From NCBI RefSeq assembly GCF_038002225.1, contig NZ_JBBOCA010000001.1:3286001-3350000 (forward strand): DNA of 64,000 nt, read 5' to 3'. A model generated the notes under the pieces. It saw only the letters and a program-made list of their open reading frames with translations, searched no databases and was not told where the DNA came from. The position numbers and the translations under genes were made by a program. How positions within the stretch are numbered: the first letter of the stretch is position 1; every line of letters starts with the position of its first letter. This DNA comes from Paenibacillus sp. FSL R7-0204. Lineage in GTDB: Bacteria; Bacillota; Bacilli; Paenibacillales; Paenibacillaceae. This document shows, in pieces, positions 23,687 through 32,916 of this stretch.

Positions 23687-23830
23687 ATAAATTGATTCTT
23701 TAGTCATAATTGCACAACTATGCAAGACGATTAAAAGTTATGTTTTGTGCAGCGTAATATGCGCAATAACCTTGCATGTTGTGTAGGGTTCCGGGTATAC
23801 TGAGTCTAATTGAGCTAACGGAAAATGAGG

Positions 23831-23892
23831 AAGCACCTTTTTTCCTGGAAACGAACGCCCGCTGCGGGTGTATTTCTGGAGAAGAGGTGCTT
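23831..23892 (+). promoter_or_regulatory. Long hairpin that sequesters the yifB ribosome-binding site
   Basis: AAGCACCTTTTTTCC pairs with GGAGAAGAGGTGCTT (15 bp, two U-G), and an inner ACGCCCG/CGGGTGT stem caps it. The Shine-Dalgarno GAGGTG (23885-23890) lies inside the 3' arm, 6 nt before the GTG start. There is no following T run, so a translational rather than terminator role is suggested. Confidence 0.6.
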
Positions 23893-23896
23893 ATTT

Positions 23897-25594
23897 GTGT
23901 ACGGAAAAATGCATAGCGCATGCCTGTATGGCATTGAAGGTGTAATGATCGGAGTGGAGGTGGATCTGGCTAACGGCTTGCCGCAGACCCATATTATCGG
24001 CCTGCCGGATTCGGCAGTCAGGGAAGCGGTCGAACGGGTGCGGGCCGCTGTCAAAAATTGCGGGTACAGCTATCCCCAGCAGCGGGTGACGATTAATCTG
24101 GCCCCGGCGGATCTGCGCAAGGAGGGCTCGGCGTTTGATCTGGCGATCGCCCTCGGGATACTGACGACCAGCGGACAGCTTGTCATGCCGGAGGCCGGGC
24201 AGATTCTGCTGATTGGTGAGCTTGCGCTTGACGGAAGTCTGCGGCCGGTAAATGGGGTATTATCCATGGCCCAGGCTGCGCGGCAGGCCGGAATTCATGC
24301 TGTCCTGGTGCCGTACGGCAATGCGGCGGAAGCTGCGTTAATCGCGGGAATGAAGGTGTACACTGCCGGGCATCTGCGGGAGCTGCCTCAGCCGGGGCAG
24401 CTTCCTCCGCAGAATCCGGTTGAATGGTCTGAAGCAGCCGGATCAGACTTGCCCCTGCCCCAGGCTGACTTGCCATTTCCGGTATCGGTATCTGTGAGTG
24501 CTGAAGCGTCCTCCAGGAAGCGTCCGCCCGTTCTGGCCTTGTCCCTGGACCATTTGAGATATCATTCTGAGCCAGCGGAGAATACTCCCTCCCGGCTTGG
24601 GGTGAAGCAGCTGATGAATGAAGATTACAGCGATGTTATCGGCCAGAATCATGTGAAGCGGGCGCTAACGATTGCGGCTGCCGGGATGCACAATATTATT
24701 CTGATCGGCCCGCCAGGCACGGGGAAGACCATGCTGATTAAGCGGTTACCCGGAATTCTTCCCGATCTTAACGATCATGAATCGCTTGAGGTGATGAAGA
24801 TATTCAGTGCTGCCGGGAAGCTTAGGGACAGCGGAGGCGGCTTGCTGCGCGAGCGCCCGTTTCGTTCACCGCATCATACCATCTCGGCAGCCGGATTGAT
24901 CGGCGGGGGAGGAATTCCGAAGCCGGGGGAAGTTAGTCTTGCGCACCGCGGTATACTCTTTCTGGACGAGCTGCCAGAGTTCTCCCGGACTGTGCTTGAA
25001 GTGCTCCGCCAGCCGCTGGAGGATGGGATTGTCACCATCAGCCGGGCGCGGGCATCGTTCACCTTCCCTGCCCAGTTCCTGCTCGCTTGCTCTATGAATC
25101 CCTGTATGTGCGGATTTCTTGGTAATGGCAGTGCGCAGCAGCGGTGCAGCTGCAGTCCGGCCAAAATAGCCCAGTACCGCGGTAAAATTTCGGGCCCGCT
25201 GCTGGACCGGATGGATATGCAGGTTGATGTTCCGCGTCCAAGAGAAGGCGACAGGAGTGTACCTCCGGTCTCGACGGCACAGATGCGTACTGAGGTTCTG
25301 CGGGCTCAGGCCATTCAGGCGGAGCGGTATAGCGCACTGCCGATCTCCTGGAACAGCGAGCTGTCCGGGGCGGCGCTTCGCCGTTATGCTGCGCTGCGGC
25401 CGGAAGAAGAGATGCTGCTCAGCAGTATTCTGGAGAGTCTCGGGCTCAGCATGCGGGCGCATGACCGGATTATTAAGCTGGCCCGTACGATTGCCGATCT
25501 GGAAGGGATGGAGGAGATTGGTGCTGCCCATCTGGCCGAAGCTGTCCAATACCGCAATCTGGACAGGCAGGTCATGGTGGAGGAGGAAGCCTGA
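23897..25594 (+). CDS. YifB/ComM-family AAA+ ATPase (Mg-chelatase-like)
   Basis: A 565-aa protein of the ComM/YifB group; in naturally transformable bacteria ComM is a branch-migration helicase for DNA integration. The N-terminal S5/LonC-like domain has PQTHIIGLPDSAVREAVERV. The AAA core has GPPGTGKTM, LFLDELPEF and SRARASFTFPAQF, plus a Cys-rich loop (MNPCMCGFLG...RCSC). A Pro/Ser-rich insert of about 60 residues separates the domains and explains the greater length than usual (about 505-515). GTG 23897 is chosen by homology. Nearby dprA supports a DNA-uptake link. Confidence 0.94.
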   Translation: MYGKMHSACLYGIEGVMIGVEVDLANGLPQTHIIGLPDSAVREAVERVRAAVKNCGYSYPQQRVTINLAPADLRKEGSAFDLAIALGILTTSGQLVMPEAGQILLIGELALDGSLRPVNGVLSMAQAARQAGIHAVLVPYGNAAEAALIAGMKVYTAGHLRELPQPGQLPPQNPVEWSEAAGSDLPLPQADLPFPVSVSVSAEASSRKRPPVLALSLDHLRYHSEPAENTPSRLGVKQLMNEDYSDVIGQNHVKRALTIAAAGMHNIILIGPPGTGKTMLIKRLPGILPDLNDHESLEVMKIFSAAGKLRDSGGGLLRERPFRSPHHTISAAGLIGGGGIPKPGEVSLAHRGILFLDELPEFSRTVLEVLRQPLEDGIVTISRARASFTFPAQFLLACSMNPCMCGFLGNGSAQQRCSCSPAKIAQYRGKISGPLLDRMDMQVDVPRPREGDRSVPPVSTAQMRTEVLRAQAIQAERYSALPISWNSELSGAALRRYAALRPEEEMLLSSILESLGLSMRAHDRIIKLARTIADLEGMEEIGAAHLAEAVQYRNLDRQVMVEEEA

Positions 25595-25712
25595 CAAGCC
25601 AAAACCCCCGTCCGGGGTCGCCGGGCAGGGGAGGGCATACTGAAACGGTATTGCCTCCTGATAGGTCGGCTGATCCGTTTATGCATAATTTGAATATTTT
25701 GTGAAGCTATTC

Positions 25713-26141
25713 TTACAGCACGTTCAATTCTACTTCGATGTTACCACGGGTAGCACGGGAGTAAGGACATGCGCCATGAGCTTCTTGTACCAGCCGTTCA
25801 GCGGTCTCACGGTCAACACCCTTGACCAGAACATCCATCTTCACGGCAATGCCGAAGCCTCCGTCTTCCACTTTACCGAAGCTGACGGTAGCCGTTACTT
25901 CAGAGCCTTCGATCTTTACCTTGCCCATACGTGCAACCATGTTCAGCGCGCTGTCGAAGCAAGCGGAATATCCGGCTGCGAAGAGCTGCTCAGGATTCGT
26001 GCCTTCACCGCCGGCGCCGCCCATTTCTCGTGGTGTGCTGATCGCAAGATTCAGCTTAGGGCTGTCGGATTCGATAGAACCCTGTCTGCCGCCTACGGCT
26101 TTTACTGTTGTTTCGTACATTTTCTGTTGGATGGTCATCAT
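25713..26141 (-). CDS. ohr: Organic hydroperoxide resistance protein (Ohr/OsmC family)
   Basis: A 142-aa thiol peroxidase that reduces organic hydroperoxides. The two catalytic cysteines are in the typical contexts AAGYSACFDSALN and EAHGACPYSRATRGN, distinguishing Ohr from OsmC proper. The Arg and Glu of the active site lie in TPREMGG and TNPEQLFAA. ATG 26141 is chosen: GGGAG sits 7 nt before it. It is divergent from ohrR. Confidence 0.95.
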   Translation of the reverse strand: MMTIQQKMYETTVKAVGGRQGSIESDSPKLNLAISTPREMGGAGGEGTNPEQLFAAGYSACFDSALNMVARMGKVKIEGSEVTATVSFGKVEDGGFGIAVKMDVLVKGVDRETAERLVQEAHGACPYSRATRGNIEVELNVL

Positions 26142-26184
26142 ATTCAATCGCTCCCGTTCGTTTTCATAATGTATTGTACACAAC

Positions 26185-26214
26185 TTAATTTAACACAATT
26201 AAAATAAAAGTCAA
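26185..26214 (-). promoter_or_regulatory. ohr promoter with overlapping inverted repeat, candidate OhrR operator
   Basis: On the minus strand -35 TTGACT (26214-26209), 16-nt spacer and -10 TAAATT. The inverted repeat TTAATT-N6-AATTAA (26185-26202) covers the -10. AT-rich dyads of this type are what MarR-family OhrR proteins bind at ohr promoters. Confidence 0.5.
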
Positions 26215-26289
26215 TCTATTTTCCGCTATTAACATGATATTATGGATGAATTGTGATAAACTAATGTCACAAAGGCAGGTGAAGAAGAA

Positions 26290-26757
26290 ATGCAAAAAGA
26301 ATCCACTACAACCCCTGAGCTTATGCTGGAGAACCAGCTCTGCTTTACGATTTATGCCTGTTCGCGTGAATTTACGAAGCTATACCAGCCTCATCTGGAT
26401 AAGATCGGATTAACGTATTCGCAGTATCTGGTCATGCTGGTCCTGTGGGAAAGACAGCAATGTACGGTCAAGGAGTTGGGTGAAGCTCTGTTCCTTGATT
26501 CAGGAACCCTGACTCCGCTGCTCAAGCGGCTGCAGGCTGCAGGACTAATTTTGCGCGAACGTTCCTTGCAGGATGAGCGGAAGGTGCTGATTTCATTAAC
26601 ACCCCAAGGCTTGGCGCTGCGTCAGGAAGCTATGGGCATTCCCGGCAAAATGGCAGAAGGCACGATGCTCTCACCGGTAGAGTTCATAGATTTGCTGGGA
26701 CAGTTCAAAAATCTCCTGAACCGGGTGCATGAAGCTAATATCAGCAATTCGAAATAG
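26290..26757 (+). CDS. ohrR: OhrR, MarR-family organic peroxide sensor-repressor
   Basis: A 155-aa dimeric winged-helix repressor. The N-terminal peroxide-sensing Cys is in ENQLCFTIYACSREF, followed by the conserved Tyr residues of YQPHLDKIGLTYSQYLVM. The winged helix spans VKELGEALFLDSGTLTPLLKRL. Oxidation of the Cys releases DNA in characterised relatives, derepressing the divergent ohr gene. The lack of obvious C-terminal cysteines suggests the one-Cys type. ATG 26290 has AGGTGAAGAAG upstream. Confidence 0.94.
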   Translation: MQKESTTTPELMLENQLCFTIYACSREFTKLYQPHLDKIGLTYSQYLVMLVLWERQQCTVKELGEALFLDSGTLTPLLKRLQAAGLILRERSLQDERKVLISLTPQGLALRQEAMGIPGKMAEGTMLSPVEFIDLLGQFKNLLNRVHEANISNSK

Positions 26758-27173
26758 TAGTCTCGCTACCATATAAGAGTACAGGTTTCGCCGTCCTGAA
26801 TAAGGGCGGTAAAGCCGTTTTACGCATGGATGTCAATGCAATCGTTCGCATTCCGGCATGAAACCGAGCGAAAATGTATGTATAAATAGTGAAAGTTTTT
26901 AAGGAAAGCGTTTTTAAAACATGTTACAATATTCTGGGTTTCACATTCTGGCATATAGGTAATTATAGATATCACTTTGTGATAGGAACTATGTGCTACT
27001 GGCAGAGAACTGTAACGTTTGCAGCATATGCTTCAGGCGCCGGCGCTCTGCTTGTACCGGGATATTGCCGGTTAACAACCGGTCTGGACCCGGCTTTGGA
27101 CAATCAAAACGGAATGCGGAATGACCGCAGGCTGCCTGCACAGGTCACCGCAACACTTTAGGAGGCTTCCGGA
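26758..27173. other. Intergenic region between ohrR and sucC
   Basis: I see no gene with a ribosome-binding site here. A small hairpin CCGTCC/GGGCGG lies near 26790 and may end ohrR transcription. TACAAT near 26925 is the best -10 for sucCD, without a clear -35. GGAAAGCGTTTTTA just upstream differs from the cre consensus at two positions, so CcpA control of sucCD is possible but weakly supported. Confidence 0.4.
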
Positions 27174-28331
27174 ATGAATATCCACGAGTATCAGGGAAAA
27201 GAAGTACTTAAGAAGTATGGCGTAGCCGTACCGAACGGAAAAGTTGCTTATACAGTGGACGAAGCAGTGGAAGCTGCCGCAGCGCTGGGTACACCTGTGG
27301 TTGTAGTCAAAGCGCAGATTCATGCTGGCGGACGCGGCAAAGCCGGCGGCGTCAAGGTGGCGAAGAACAGTGATGAGGTTCGCGCGTATGCGTCCGAGAT
27401 CCTTGGCAAGACACTGGTGACCCATCAGACAGGACCCGAAGGCAAGGTAGTGAAGCGGCTGCTGATTGAAGAGGGCTGTCAGATTGTCAAAGAATATTAT
27501 ATCGGTCTGGTTGTGGACCGTGCTTCCGGACGGGTCGTCATGATGGCATCCGAAGAGGGCGGTACGGAGATTGAAGAGGTGGCGGCTACACATCCCGAGA
27601 AGATTTTCAAGGAAATCGTTGATCCGGCGGTGGGGCTTCAGACCTTCCAGGCGCGTAAGCTGGCTTACAGTATCGCTATTCCTCCCGAATTGGTGAACAA
27701 AGCGGTCAAGTTCATGCAAGCGCTATATCTGGCTTTTGTGGATAAAGATTGCTCGATTGCGGAGATCAACCCGCTGGTCGTTACTGCTGACGGTAATGTG
27801 ATGGCGCTTGATGCCAAGCTTAACTTCGATTCCAACAGTCTGTTCCGCCACAAGGATATCCTGGAGCTGCGTGATCTGGACGAAGAGGATGCCAAAGAAA
27901 TCGAAGCGTCCAAATTCGACCTCAGCTACATCGCACTTGACGGAAACATCGGCTGCATGGTGAACGGTGCGGGCCTGGCGATGGCAACGATGGATATCAT
28001 TAAATATTATGGCGGCGAACCGGCCAACTTCCTCGATGTAGGGGGCGGTGCGACGACTGAGAAGGTAACGGAAGCTTTCAAAATTATCCTGTCCGATGAC
28101 AAGGTGAACGGTATCTTTGTTAATATTTTCGGCGGTATTATGCGTTGTGATGTCATCGCTACCGGTGTAGTCGAAGCGGCAAGACAGCTTGGCCTAACCA
28201 AGCCGCTGGTCGTACGTCTTGAGGGCACGAATGTGGCACTGGGCAAGGAGATTCTCGCCGGCTCCGGACTGAATATCGTTGCTGCTGACTCCATGGCAGA
28301 CGGTGCCCGCAAAATCGTTGCTCTTGTGTAA
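27174..28331 (+). CDS. sucC: Succinyl-CoA synthetase beta subunit (ADP-forming)
   Basis: A 385-aa subunit carrying the nucleotide-binding ATP-grasp domain and part of the succinate site of the TCA cycle enzyme. Diagnostic stretches are [19 protein letters not shown] at the start, [17 protein letters not shown], and the C-terminal [23 protein letters not shown] precedes the ATG. sucD follows at 66 nt. Confidence 0.98.
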   Translation: MNIHEYQGKEVLKKYGVAVPNGKVAYTVDEAVEAAAALGTPVVVVKAQIHAGGRGKAGGVKVAKNSDEVRAYASEILGKTLVTHQTGPEGKVVKRLLIEEGCQIVKEYYIGLVVDRASGRVVMMASEEGGTEIEEVAATHPEKIFKEIVDPAVGLQTFQARKLAYSIAIPPELVNKAVKFMQALYLAFVDKDCSIAEINPLVVTADGNVMALDAKLNFDSNSLFRHKDILELRDLDEEDAKEIEASKFDLSYIALDGNIGCMVNGAGLAMATMDIIKYYGGEPANFLDVGGGATTEKVTEAFKIILSDDKVNGIFVNIFGGIMRCDVIATGVVEAARQLGLTKPLVVRLEGTNVALGKEILAGSGLNIVAADSMADGARKIVALV

Positions 28332-28397
28332 TCATAGCTGCCTTTGTGGGGAGCCAGTCTGGTATTCGACAATATAAGTGAGGATGTGACCTATCGC

Positions 28398-29327
28398 ATG
28401 AGCATTCTTGTAGATAAAAATACGAAAGTCATCACCCAGGGAATTACCGGCGCTACGGGTTTATTTCATACAAAAGGCGCGCTGGACTACGGCACTCAGA
28501 TGGTTGGCGGTGTAACTCCGGGCAAGGGGGGCACTACGGTTCAGATTACCCTGGACAACGGCACGGAGAAGAGTCTGCCTGTCTTCGACACGGTTGTTGC
28601 CGCCAAAGCAGCTACTGGTGCAACTGCAAGTGTCATTTACGTCCCGCCTGCTTTTGCCGCAGATTCGATTATGGAAGCAATAGATGCGGAGATGGAGCTG
28701 GTCATTTGTATCACAGAAGGCATTCCGGTGCTTGATATGGTCAAAGTGTCCAGATACATGGAGGGCCGCTCCACGGTGCTGATCGGTCCCAACTGTCCGG
28801 GTGTCATCACGCCTGGAGAATGCAAAATCGGCATTATGCCAGGTTATATTCATAAGCCTGGGTATGTTGGTGTAGTCTCCCGAAGCGGAACCTTGACCTA
28901 TGAGGCTGTACATCAGCTGACGGAGCGCGGAATCGGCCAATCCTCAGCGGTGGGTATCGGGGGCGACCCGGTGAAGGGCTCGGAGTTCATCGATATCCTT
29001 AAGCTTTTCAATGAAGATCCGGGCACCAAGGCTGTCATTATGATCGGTGAGATCGGCGGGACGGCAGAGGAAGAAGCTGCGCTGTGGATCAAAGAGAACA
29101 TGACCAAGCCTGTAGTCGGCTTCATCGGCGGGGTTACGGCACCTCCGGGCAAACGGATGGGCCATGCCGGGGCGATCATTTCAGGCGGTAAAGGGACGGC
29201 CAGCGAGAAGATTGCTGTGCTGGAGTCCTGCGGCATTAAGGTAGCCCCAACACCTGCTGAAATGGGCTCTACCCTCGTCAGTGTGCTTGAGGAACGCGGC
29301 ATCCTGAATGCCTTCACCACCCACTAG
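28398..29327 (+). CDS. sucD: Succinyl-CoA synthetase alpha subunit
   Basis: A 309-aa subunit that binds CoA and carries the phosphorylated His in [32 protein letters not shown] and [19 protein letters not shown] are diagnostic. ATG 28398 is chosen because the family starts MSILV; the Shine-Dalgarno-like GAGGATGTG is somewhat distant. It forms an operon with sucC and is followed by a terminator-type repeat element. Confidence 0.98.
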   Translation: MSILVDKNTKVITQGITGATGLFHTKGALDYGTQMVGGVTPGKGGTTVQITLDNGTEKSLPVFDTVVAAKAATGATASVIYVPPAFAADSIMEAIDAEMELVICITEGIPVLDMVKVSRYMEGRSTVLIGPNCPGVITPGECKIGIMPGYIHKPGYVGVVSRSGTLTYEAVHQLTERGIGQSSAVGIGGDPVKGSEFIDILKLFNEDPGTKAVIMIGEIGGTAEEEAALWIKENMTKPVVGFIGGVTAPPGKRMGHAGAIISGGKGTASEKIAVLESCGIKVAPTPAEMGSTLVSVLEERGILNAFTTH

Positions 29328-29362
29328 AGCGCTTCTTACGCTAGTTCGAAATGTTTTGGGGT

Positions 29363-29418
29363 CCCCGCAAAGTACCTGAGTTATCATCGAAGCTAAATCT
29401 CCACTTTGTGGGGTTGTT
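29363..29418 (+). repeat. Dispersed hairpin/terminator element, copy 2
   Basis: CCCCGCAAAGT pairs with ACTTTGTGGGG and is followed by TTGTTTT. The loop (ACCTGAGTTATCATCGAAGC...) is a close match to the copy at 16750. It lies 36 nt after sucD and likely ends that operon. Confidence 0.75.
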
Positions 29419-29446
29419 TTGTCACAGCTTTTCCTGCCGAAGCAGG

Positions 29447-29512
29447 TATAATGAATGTTGAAGGTAAGCAACCTTTTGTCCCGGATTACGCGGATGAAAG
29501 GTTGCTTTTTTT
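29447..29512 (+). terminator. Terminator/attenuator-like unit before dprA
   Basis: A consensus -10 TATAAT (29447-29452, no good -35) precedes by 14 nt a strong terminator: AAGCAACCTTT pairs with AAAGGTTGCTT, with seven T residues (29506-29512). The hairpin either backs up sucCD termination or attenuates a short transcript reading toward dprA. Confidence 0.65.
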
Positions 29513-29579
29513 GGTTTAAGTCAGGTTTGGTTTAAGACAATAAGGAAGGCTGGCCCTTCCGCGCGGGGAGAGAATACAT

Positions 29580-30698
29580 ATGGAAATTCGGGAGCTGTTG
29601 TTCGGTCTGCATGAGATGGAGGGGATTGGCTGGAAAAGTATCGGCAAGATCCGCCGGGCGGGTCTTTTGACGAATGCTGTCTTCTCCTGTTCTGCTGAGG
29701 AATGGGAGCGGGCTGGACTTAGCAGTGTAGTATCTGCCCGGCTGGCTGCAGACTTTAATGAAGCATGGGTGCTGAAGCGCCGCTCTTTAATGGAAGAAAG
29801 CGGTGTAGCGATGGTCACCATTCTGGACGATCACTACCCTGTACAGCTGCGGGAAACCCCTCAGCCGCCTTGGGTATTGTACTATCGTGGCCGGCTGGAG
29901 CTGGCTTCCCGTCCCTCAGTTGCTATGGTTGGGACCCGGGTGCCTACCGCTTATGGGCGCAAGGTGGGGGAGATGCTGGCGGGACAGCTCAGTGCAGCCG
30001 GTCTCACGGTTGTAAGCGGCCTTGCTAGGGGGATTGACAGTGTCTGTCATGAAGCGGCACTAGGCGGAGCAGGAGGGACCATTGCGGTGGTGGCAACCGG
30101 CTTGGATAAGGTCTATCCTCCGGATAACCGTGAGCTGGAGCGGCAGATTTCGCGGGAAGGGCTGGTTCTTAGTGAATATCCTATCGGAACTCCGAGCCAT
30201 CCCGGATTATTCCCGCAGCGCAACCGGATTATCGCCGGTCTGTCATTGGGAACACTGGTGGTGGAAGCAGACAGCCGCAGCGGGTCCCTGATCACCGCTG
30301 ATGCAGCGCTTGAAGCAGGCCGGGATGTGTTTGCCGTGCCGGGGCCGCTGACCTCTCCCAAGAGCAGAGGGGCACTGGAGCTGATTAAGCAAGGTGCGAA
30401 GCTGGTAACCTGCGCCTCAGATATTGTGGAAGAATACGTCTCTTGCCTGCCTTCCAAGGGGGCTAGAACAGCTTCAGCAGGAGCACTAGAGCAGGAGAGT
30501 CCAGCGGATCTGATGGAAAAGAAATTGACAAGTGATGAGCTGCACCTTTACCATATACTGCATCAAGGCCCGTTTACACTCGATGAGCTGCTGGCGTCAA
30601 CGGGGTGGGATTTTGGACATTTGCATTCAGTTCTGTTATCTTTAATCATAAAAAAAGCGGTAACACAATTACCGGGTGCAATTTATAAGGTAATTTAA
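29580..30698 (+). CDS. dprA: DNA-processing protein DprA (Smf)
   Basis: A 372-aa protein that loads RecA onto incoming single-stranded DNA in transformation. The Rossmann-like core shows VAMVGTRVPTAYGR, VSGLARGIDSVCH, VATGLDKVYPPDN and the GSLITADAALEAGRDVFAVPG signature (written here in parts). The C-terminal winged helix (residues about 310-372) is present. GGGGAGA lies 8 nt before the ATG. It heads the dprA-topA-trmFO-hslVU series. Confidence 0.96.
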   Translation: MEIRELLFGLHEMEGIGWKSIGKIRRAGLLTNAVFSCSAEEWERAGLSSVVSARLAADFNEAWVLKRRSLMEESGVAMVTILDDHYPVQLRETPQPPWVLYYRGRLELASRPSVAMVGTRVPTAYGRKVGEMLAGQLSAAGLTVVSGLARGIDSVCHEAALGGAGGTIAVVATGLDKVYPPDNRELERQISREGLVLSEYPIGTPSHPGLFPQRNRIIAGLSLGTLVVEADSRSGSLITADAALEAGRDVFAVPGPLTSPKSRGALELIKQGAKLVTCASDIVEEYVSCLPSKGARTASAGALEQESPADLMEKKLTSDELHLYHILHQGPFTLDELLASTGWDFGHLHSVLLSLIIKKAVTQLPGAIYKVI

Positions 30699-30796
30699 TA
30701 TAGAAGTAACTGTGGTAAGCATAGACTTTCTGGTCCAGCCGTGTATGAGACTGGTTCGGGAGGTGATCTGCTTACGAACTTTTGGGAGGAAAACCT

Positions 30797-32893
30797 ATGG
30801 CAGATGCGTTGGTTATTGTAGAATCACCATCAAAAGCGAAAACGATTGGTAAATATCTGGGCAGCAAATATATTGTTAAGGCATCAATGGGGCATATCAT
30901 AGATTTGCCAAAAAGCCAGATCGGTGTGGATGTGGAGAATCAGTTTAATCCCAAATATATAACGATCCGGGGCAAGGGTTCTATCTTGAAGGAACTTAAG
31001 GATGCCAGCAAAAAAGTCAAAAAAGTCTATCTCGCAGCTGACCCGGACCGCGAAGGGGAAGCCATTGCCTGGCATTTAGCAAATGCACTGAATTTGGACA
31101 ATACTCAGGAATGCCGGGTGGTCTTCAATGAAATTACCAAGCAGGCGGTGAAGGATGCCTTCAAGACACCGCGCAAGATTAATATGGATCTGGTGAATGC
31201 CCAGCAGGCGCGGCGCATTCTGGACCGGCTTGTCGGTTACAAGATTAGCCCTTTATTATGGAAGAAAGTAAAAAAAGGGCTCTCCGCCGGACGGGTACAA
31301 TCGGTAGCGGTTAAGATTGTAATGGACCGGGAGAATGAAATTTCCGAATTCGTTCCTACAGAATACTGGAGCATTACTGCTCGGTTAGCGATTCGGGATT
31401 CTGAATTCGAAGCCAAGTTCCATCGCCTGAACGGCGAGAAGAAGGAACTCGGCCAGGAGAGCGATGTGCAGGAAGTGCTGGAAGCGATTAAGAACGCGGC
31501 CTTCCAGGTCAAAGAAGTGAAAGAGAAGGAGAGACAGCGTCATCCATCCGCTCCGTTCACGACAAGCTCACTGCAGCAGGAGGCTGCCCGTAAGCTGGGC
31601 TTCCGCGCGTCCAAGACGATGTCTGTCGCACAGCAGCTCTATGAGGGAGTTGAACTGGGCAAGGAAGGCACTGTCGGATTAATTACTTATATGCGTACGG
31701 ATTCCACTCGTCTATCCACTACGGCCCAGGATGAAGCCAAGGAGCTGATCCAAGCCAAATACGGTGAGAAGTTCATTCCCGAGACGCCGCGCCAATATTC
31801 CAAGAAGGCTGCGGGCGCCCAAGATGCGCATGAAGCGATCCGTCCGACCTCAGCGCTGCGCGAGCCGGATATGGTCAAGGAATTCATGAGCCGTGATCAA
31901 TTCCGGCTGTATAAGCTGGTATGGGAGCGTTTTGTGTCCAGTCAGATGTCTTCCGCGCTGCTGGATACGTTGTCGGTAGATATTACAGCCGGAACAGCGA
32001 TATTCAGAGCGGTAGGGTCCAAGGTCTCGTTCCCGGGCTTCATGAAAGTGTATGTGGAAGGCAATGACGACGGTACAACAGACGAAGAGAAGTTTCTGCC
32101 GCAACTGAAAGCAGGCGATGAACTGGTGAAGCGCGAGATTGAACCGAAGCAGCATTTCACCCAGCCGCCGCCAAGATATACAGAAGCCCGTCTCGTCAAG
32201 ACGCTTGAGGAACTGGGCATAGGCCGTCCAAGTACGTATGCGCCGACCCTGGAGACGATCCAGAAGCGCGGGTATGTGGCGATTGAAGAGAAGAAGTTCA
32301 TGCCGACTGAGCTTGGAGAGCTGATCATAGAGCAAATGGAAGAGTTCTTCCCGGAAATTCTCAATGTGGAATTCACCGCCCATATGGAAGGGGACCTTGA
32401 CCATGTGGAGGAAGGTGCGGAGGATTGGGTGAAGGTACTGGCCCAGTTCTATGAATCCTTTGAGAAAAGACTCCTATATGCGGAAGAAGAAATGAAGGAA
32501 ATCGAGATTGAAGATGAAGTCTCTGATGAGCTGTGTGAGAAATGCGGCAAGCCTATGGTCTATAAGCTGGGCCGGTTCGGCAAATTCCTGGCCTGCTCCG
32601 GATTTCCGGAATGCCGCAACACCAAGCCGATCATTAAGGATATCGGTGTAAGCTGTCCGAAATGCCATGAAGGCAAGGTGGTGGAGCGGCGCAGCAAGAA
32701 GGGGCGCGTCTTCTATGGATGTGACCAATATCCGGGCTGTGACTTTGTCTCCTGGGATAAGCCGTCAGTGAAGCCGTGTCCGGCTTGCGGCTCCTGGATG
32801 ATAGAGAAACGCAACAAGCAGGGAACCAAACTGCAATGTACTTCATGCGATCATACAGAAGCTGTAATCGAGAGCGATGAGTTAGCAGAATAA
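30797..32893 (+). CDS. topA: DNA topoisomerase I
   Basis: A 698-aa type IA topoisomerase that relaxes negative supercoils. The Toprim domain ([20 protein letters not shown] and [13 protein letters not shown]) is followed by the active-site Tyr in [14 protein letters not shown]. Three C-terminal Cys4 zinc ribbons follow ([16 protein letters not shown] and CPACGSWM). ATG 30797 is used with GGGAGG 8 nt upstream. Length matches B. subtilis TopA. Confidence 0.98.
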   Translation: MADALVIVESPSKAKTIGKYLGSKYIVKASMGHIIDLPKSQIGVDVENQFNPKYITIRGKGSILKELKDASKKVKKVYLAADPDREGEAIAWHLANALNLDNTQECRVVFNEITKQAVKDAFKTPRKINMDLVNAQQARRILDRLVGYKISPLLWKKVKKGLSAGRVQSVAVKIVMDRENEISEFVPTEYWSITARLAIRDSEFEAKFHRLNGEKKELGQESDVQEVLEAIKNAAFQVKEVKEKERQRHPSAPFTTSSLQQEAARKLGFRASKTMSVAQQLYEGVELGKEGTVGLITYMRTDSTRLSTTAQDEAKELIQAKYGEKFIPETPRQYSKKAAGAQDAHEAIRPTSALREPDMVKEFMSRDQFRLYKLVWERFVSSQMSSALLDTLSVDITAGTAIFRAVGSKVSFPGFMKVYVEGNDDGTTDEEKFLPQLKAGDELVKREIEPKQHFTQPPPRYTEARLVKTLEELGIGRPSTYAPTLETIQKRGYVAIEEKKFMPTELGELIIEQMEEFFPEILNVEFTAHMEGDLDHVEEGAEDWVKVLAQFYESFEKRLLYAEEEMKEIEIEDEVSDELCEKCGKPMVYKLGRFGKFLACSGFPECRNTKPIIKDIGVSCPKCHEGKVVERRSKKGRVFYGCDQYPGCDFVSWDKPSVKPCPACGSWMIEKRNKQGTKLQCTSCDHTEAVIESDELAE

Positions 32894-32916
32894 TAGGGTT
32901 ACAGGAGGAACGGAAA

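Noticed and set aside
26890..26910. cre site upstream of sucC
   Set aside because: GGAAAGCGTTTTTA differs from the consensus at two specified positions; mentioned only as weak context, not as a feature.
26889..27161. 90-codon ORF upstream of sucC
   Set aside because: Starts with a non-ATG codon without a ribosome-binding site and overlaps the probable sucCD promoter; composition is non-coding.
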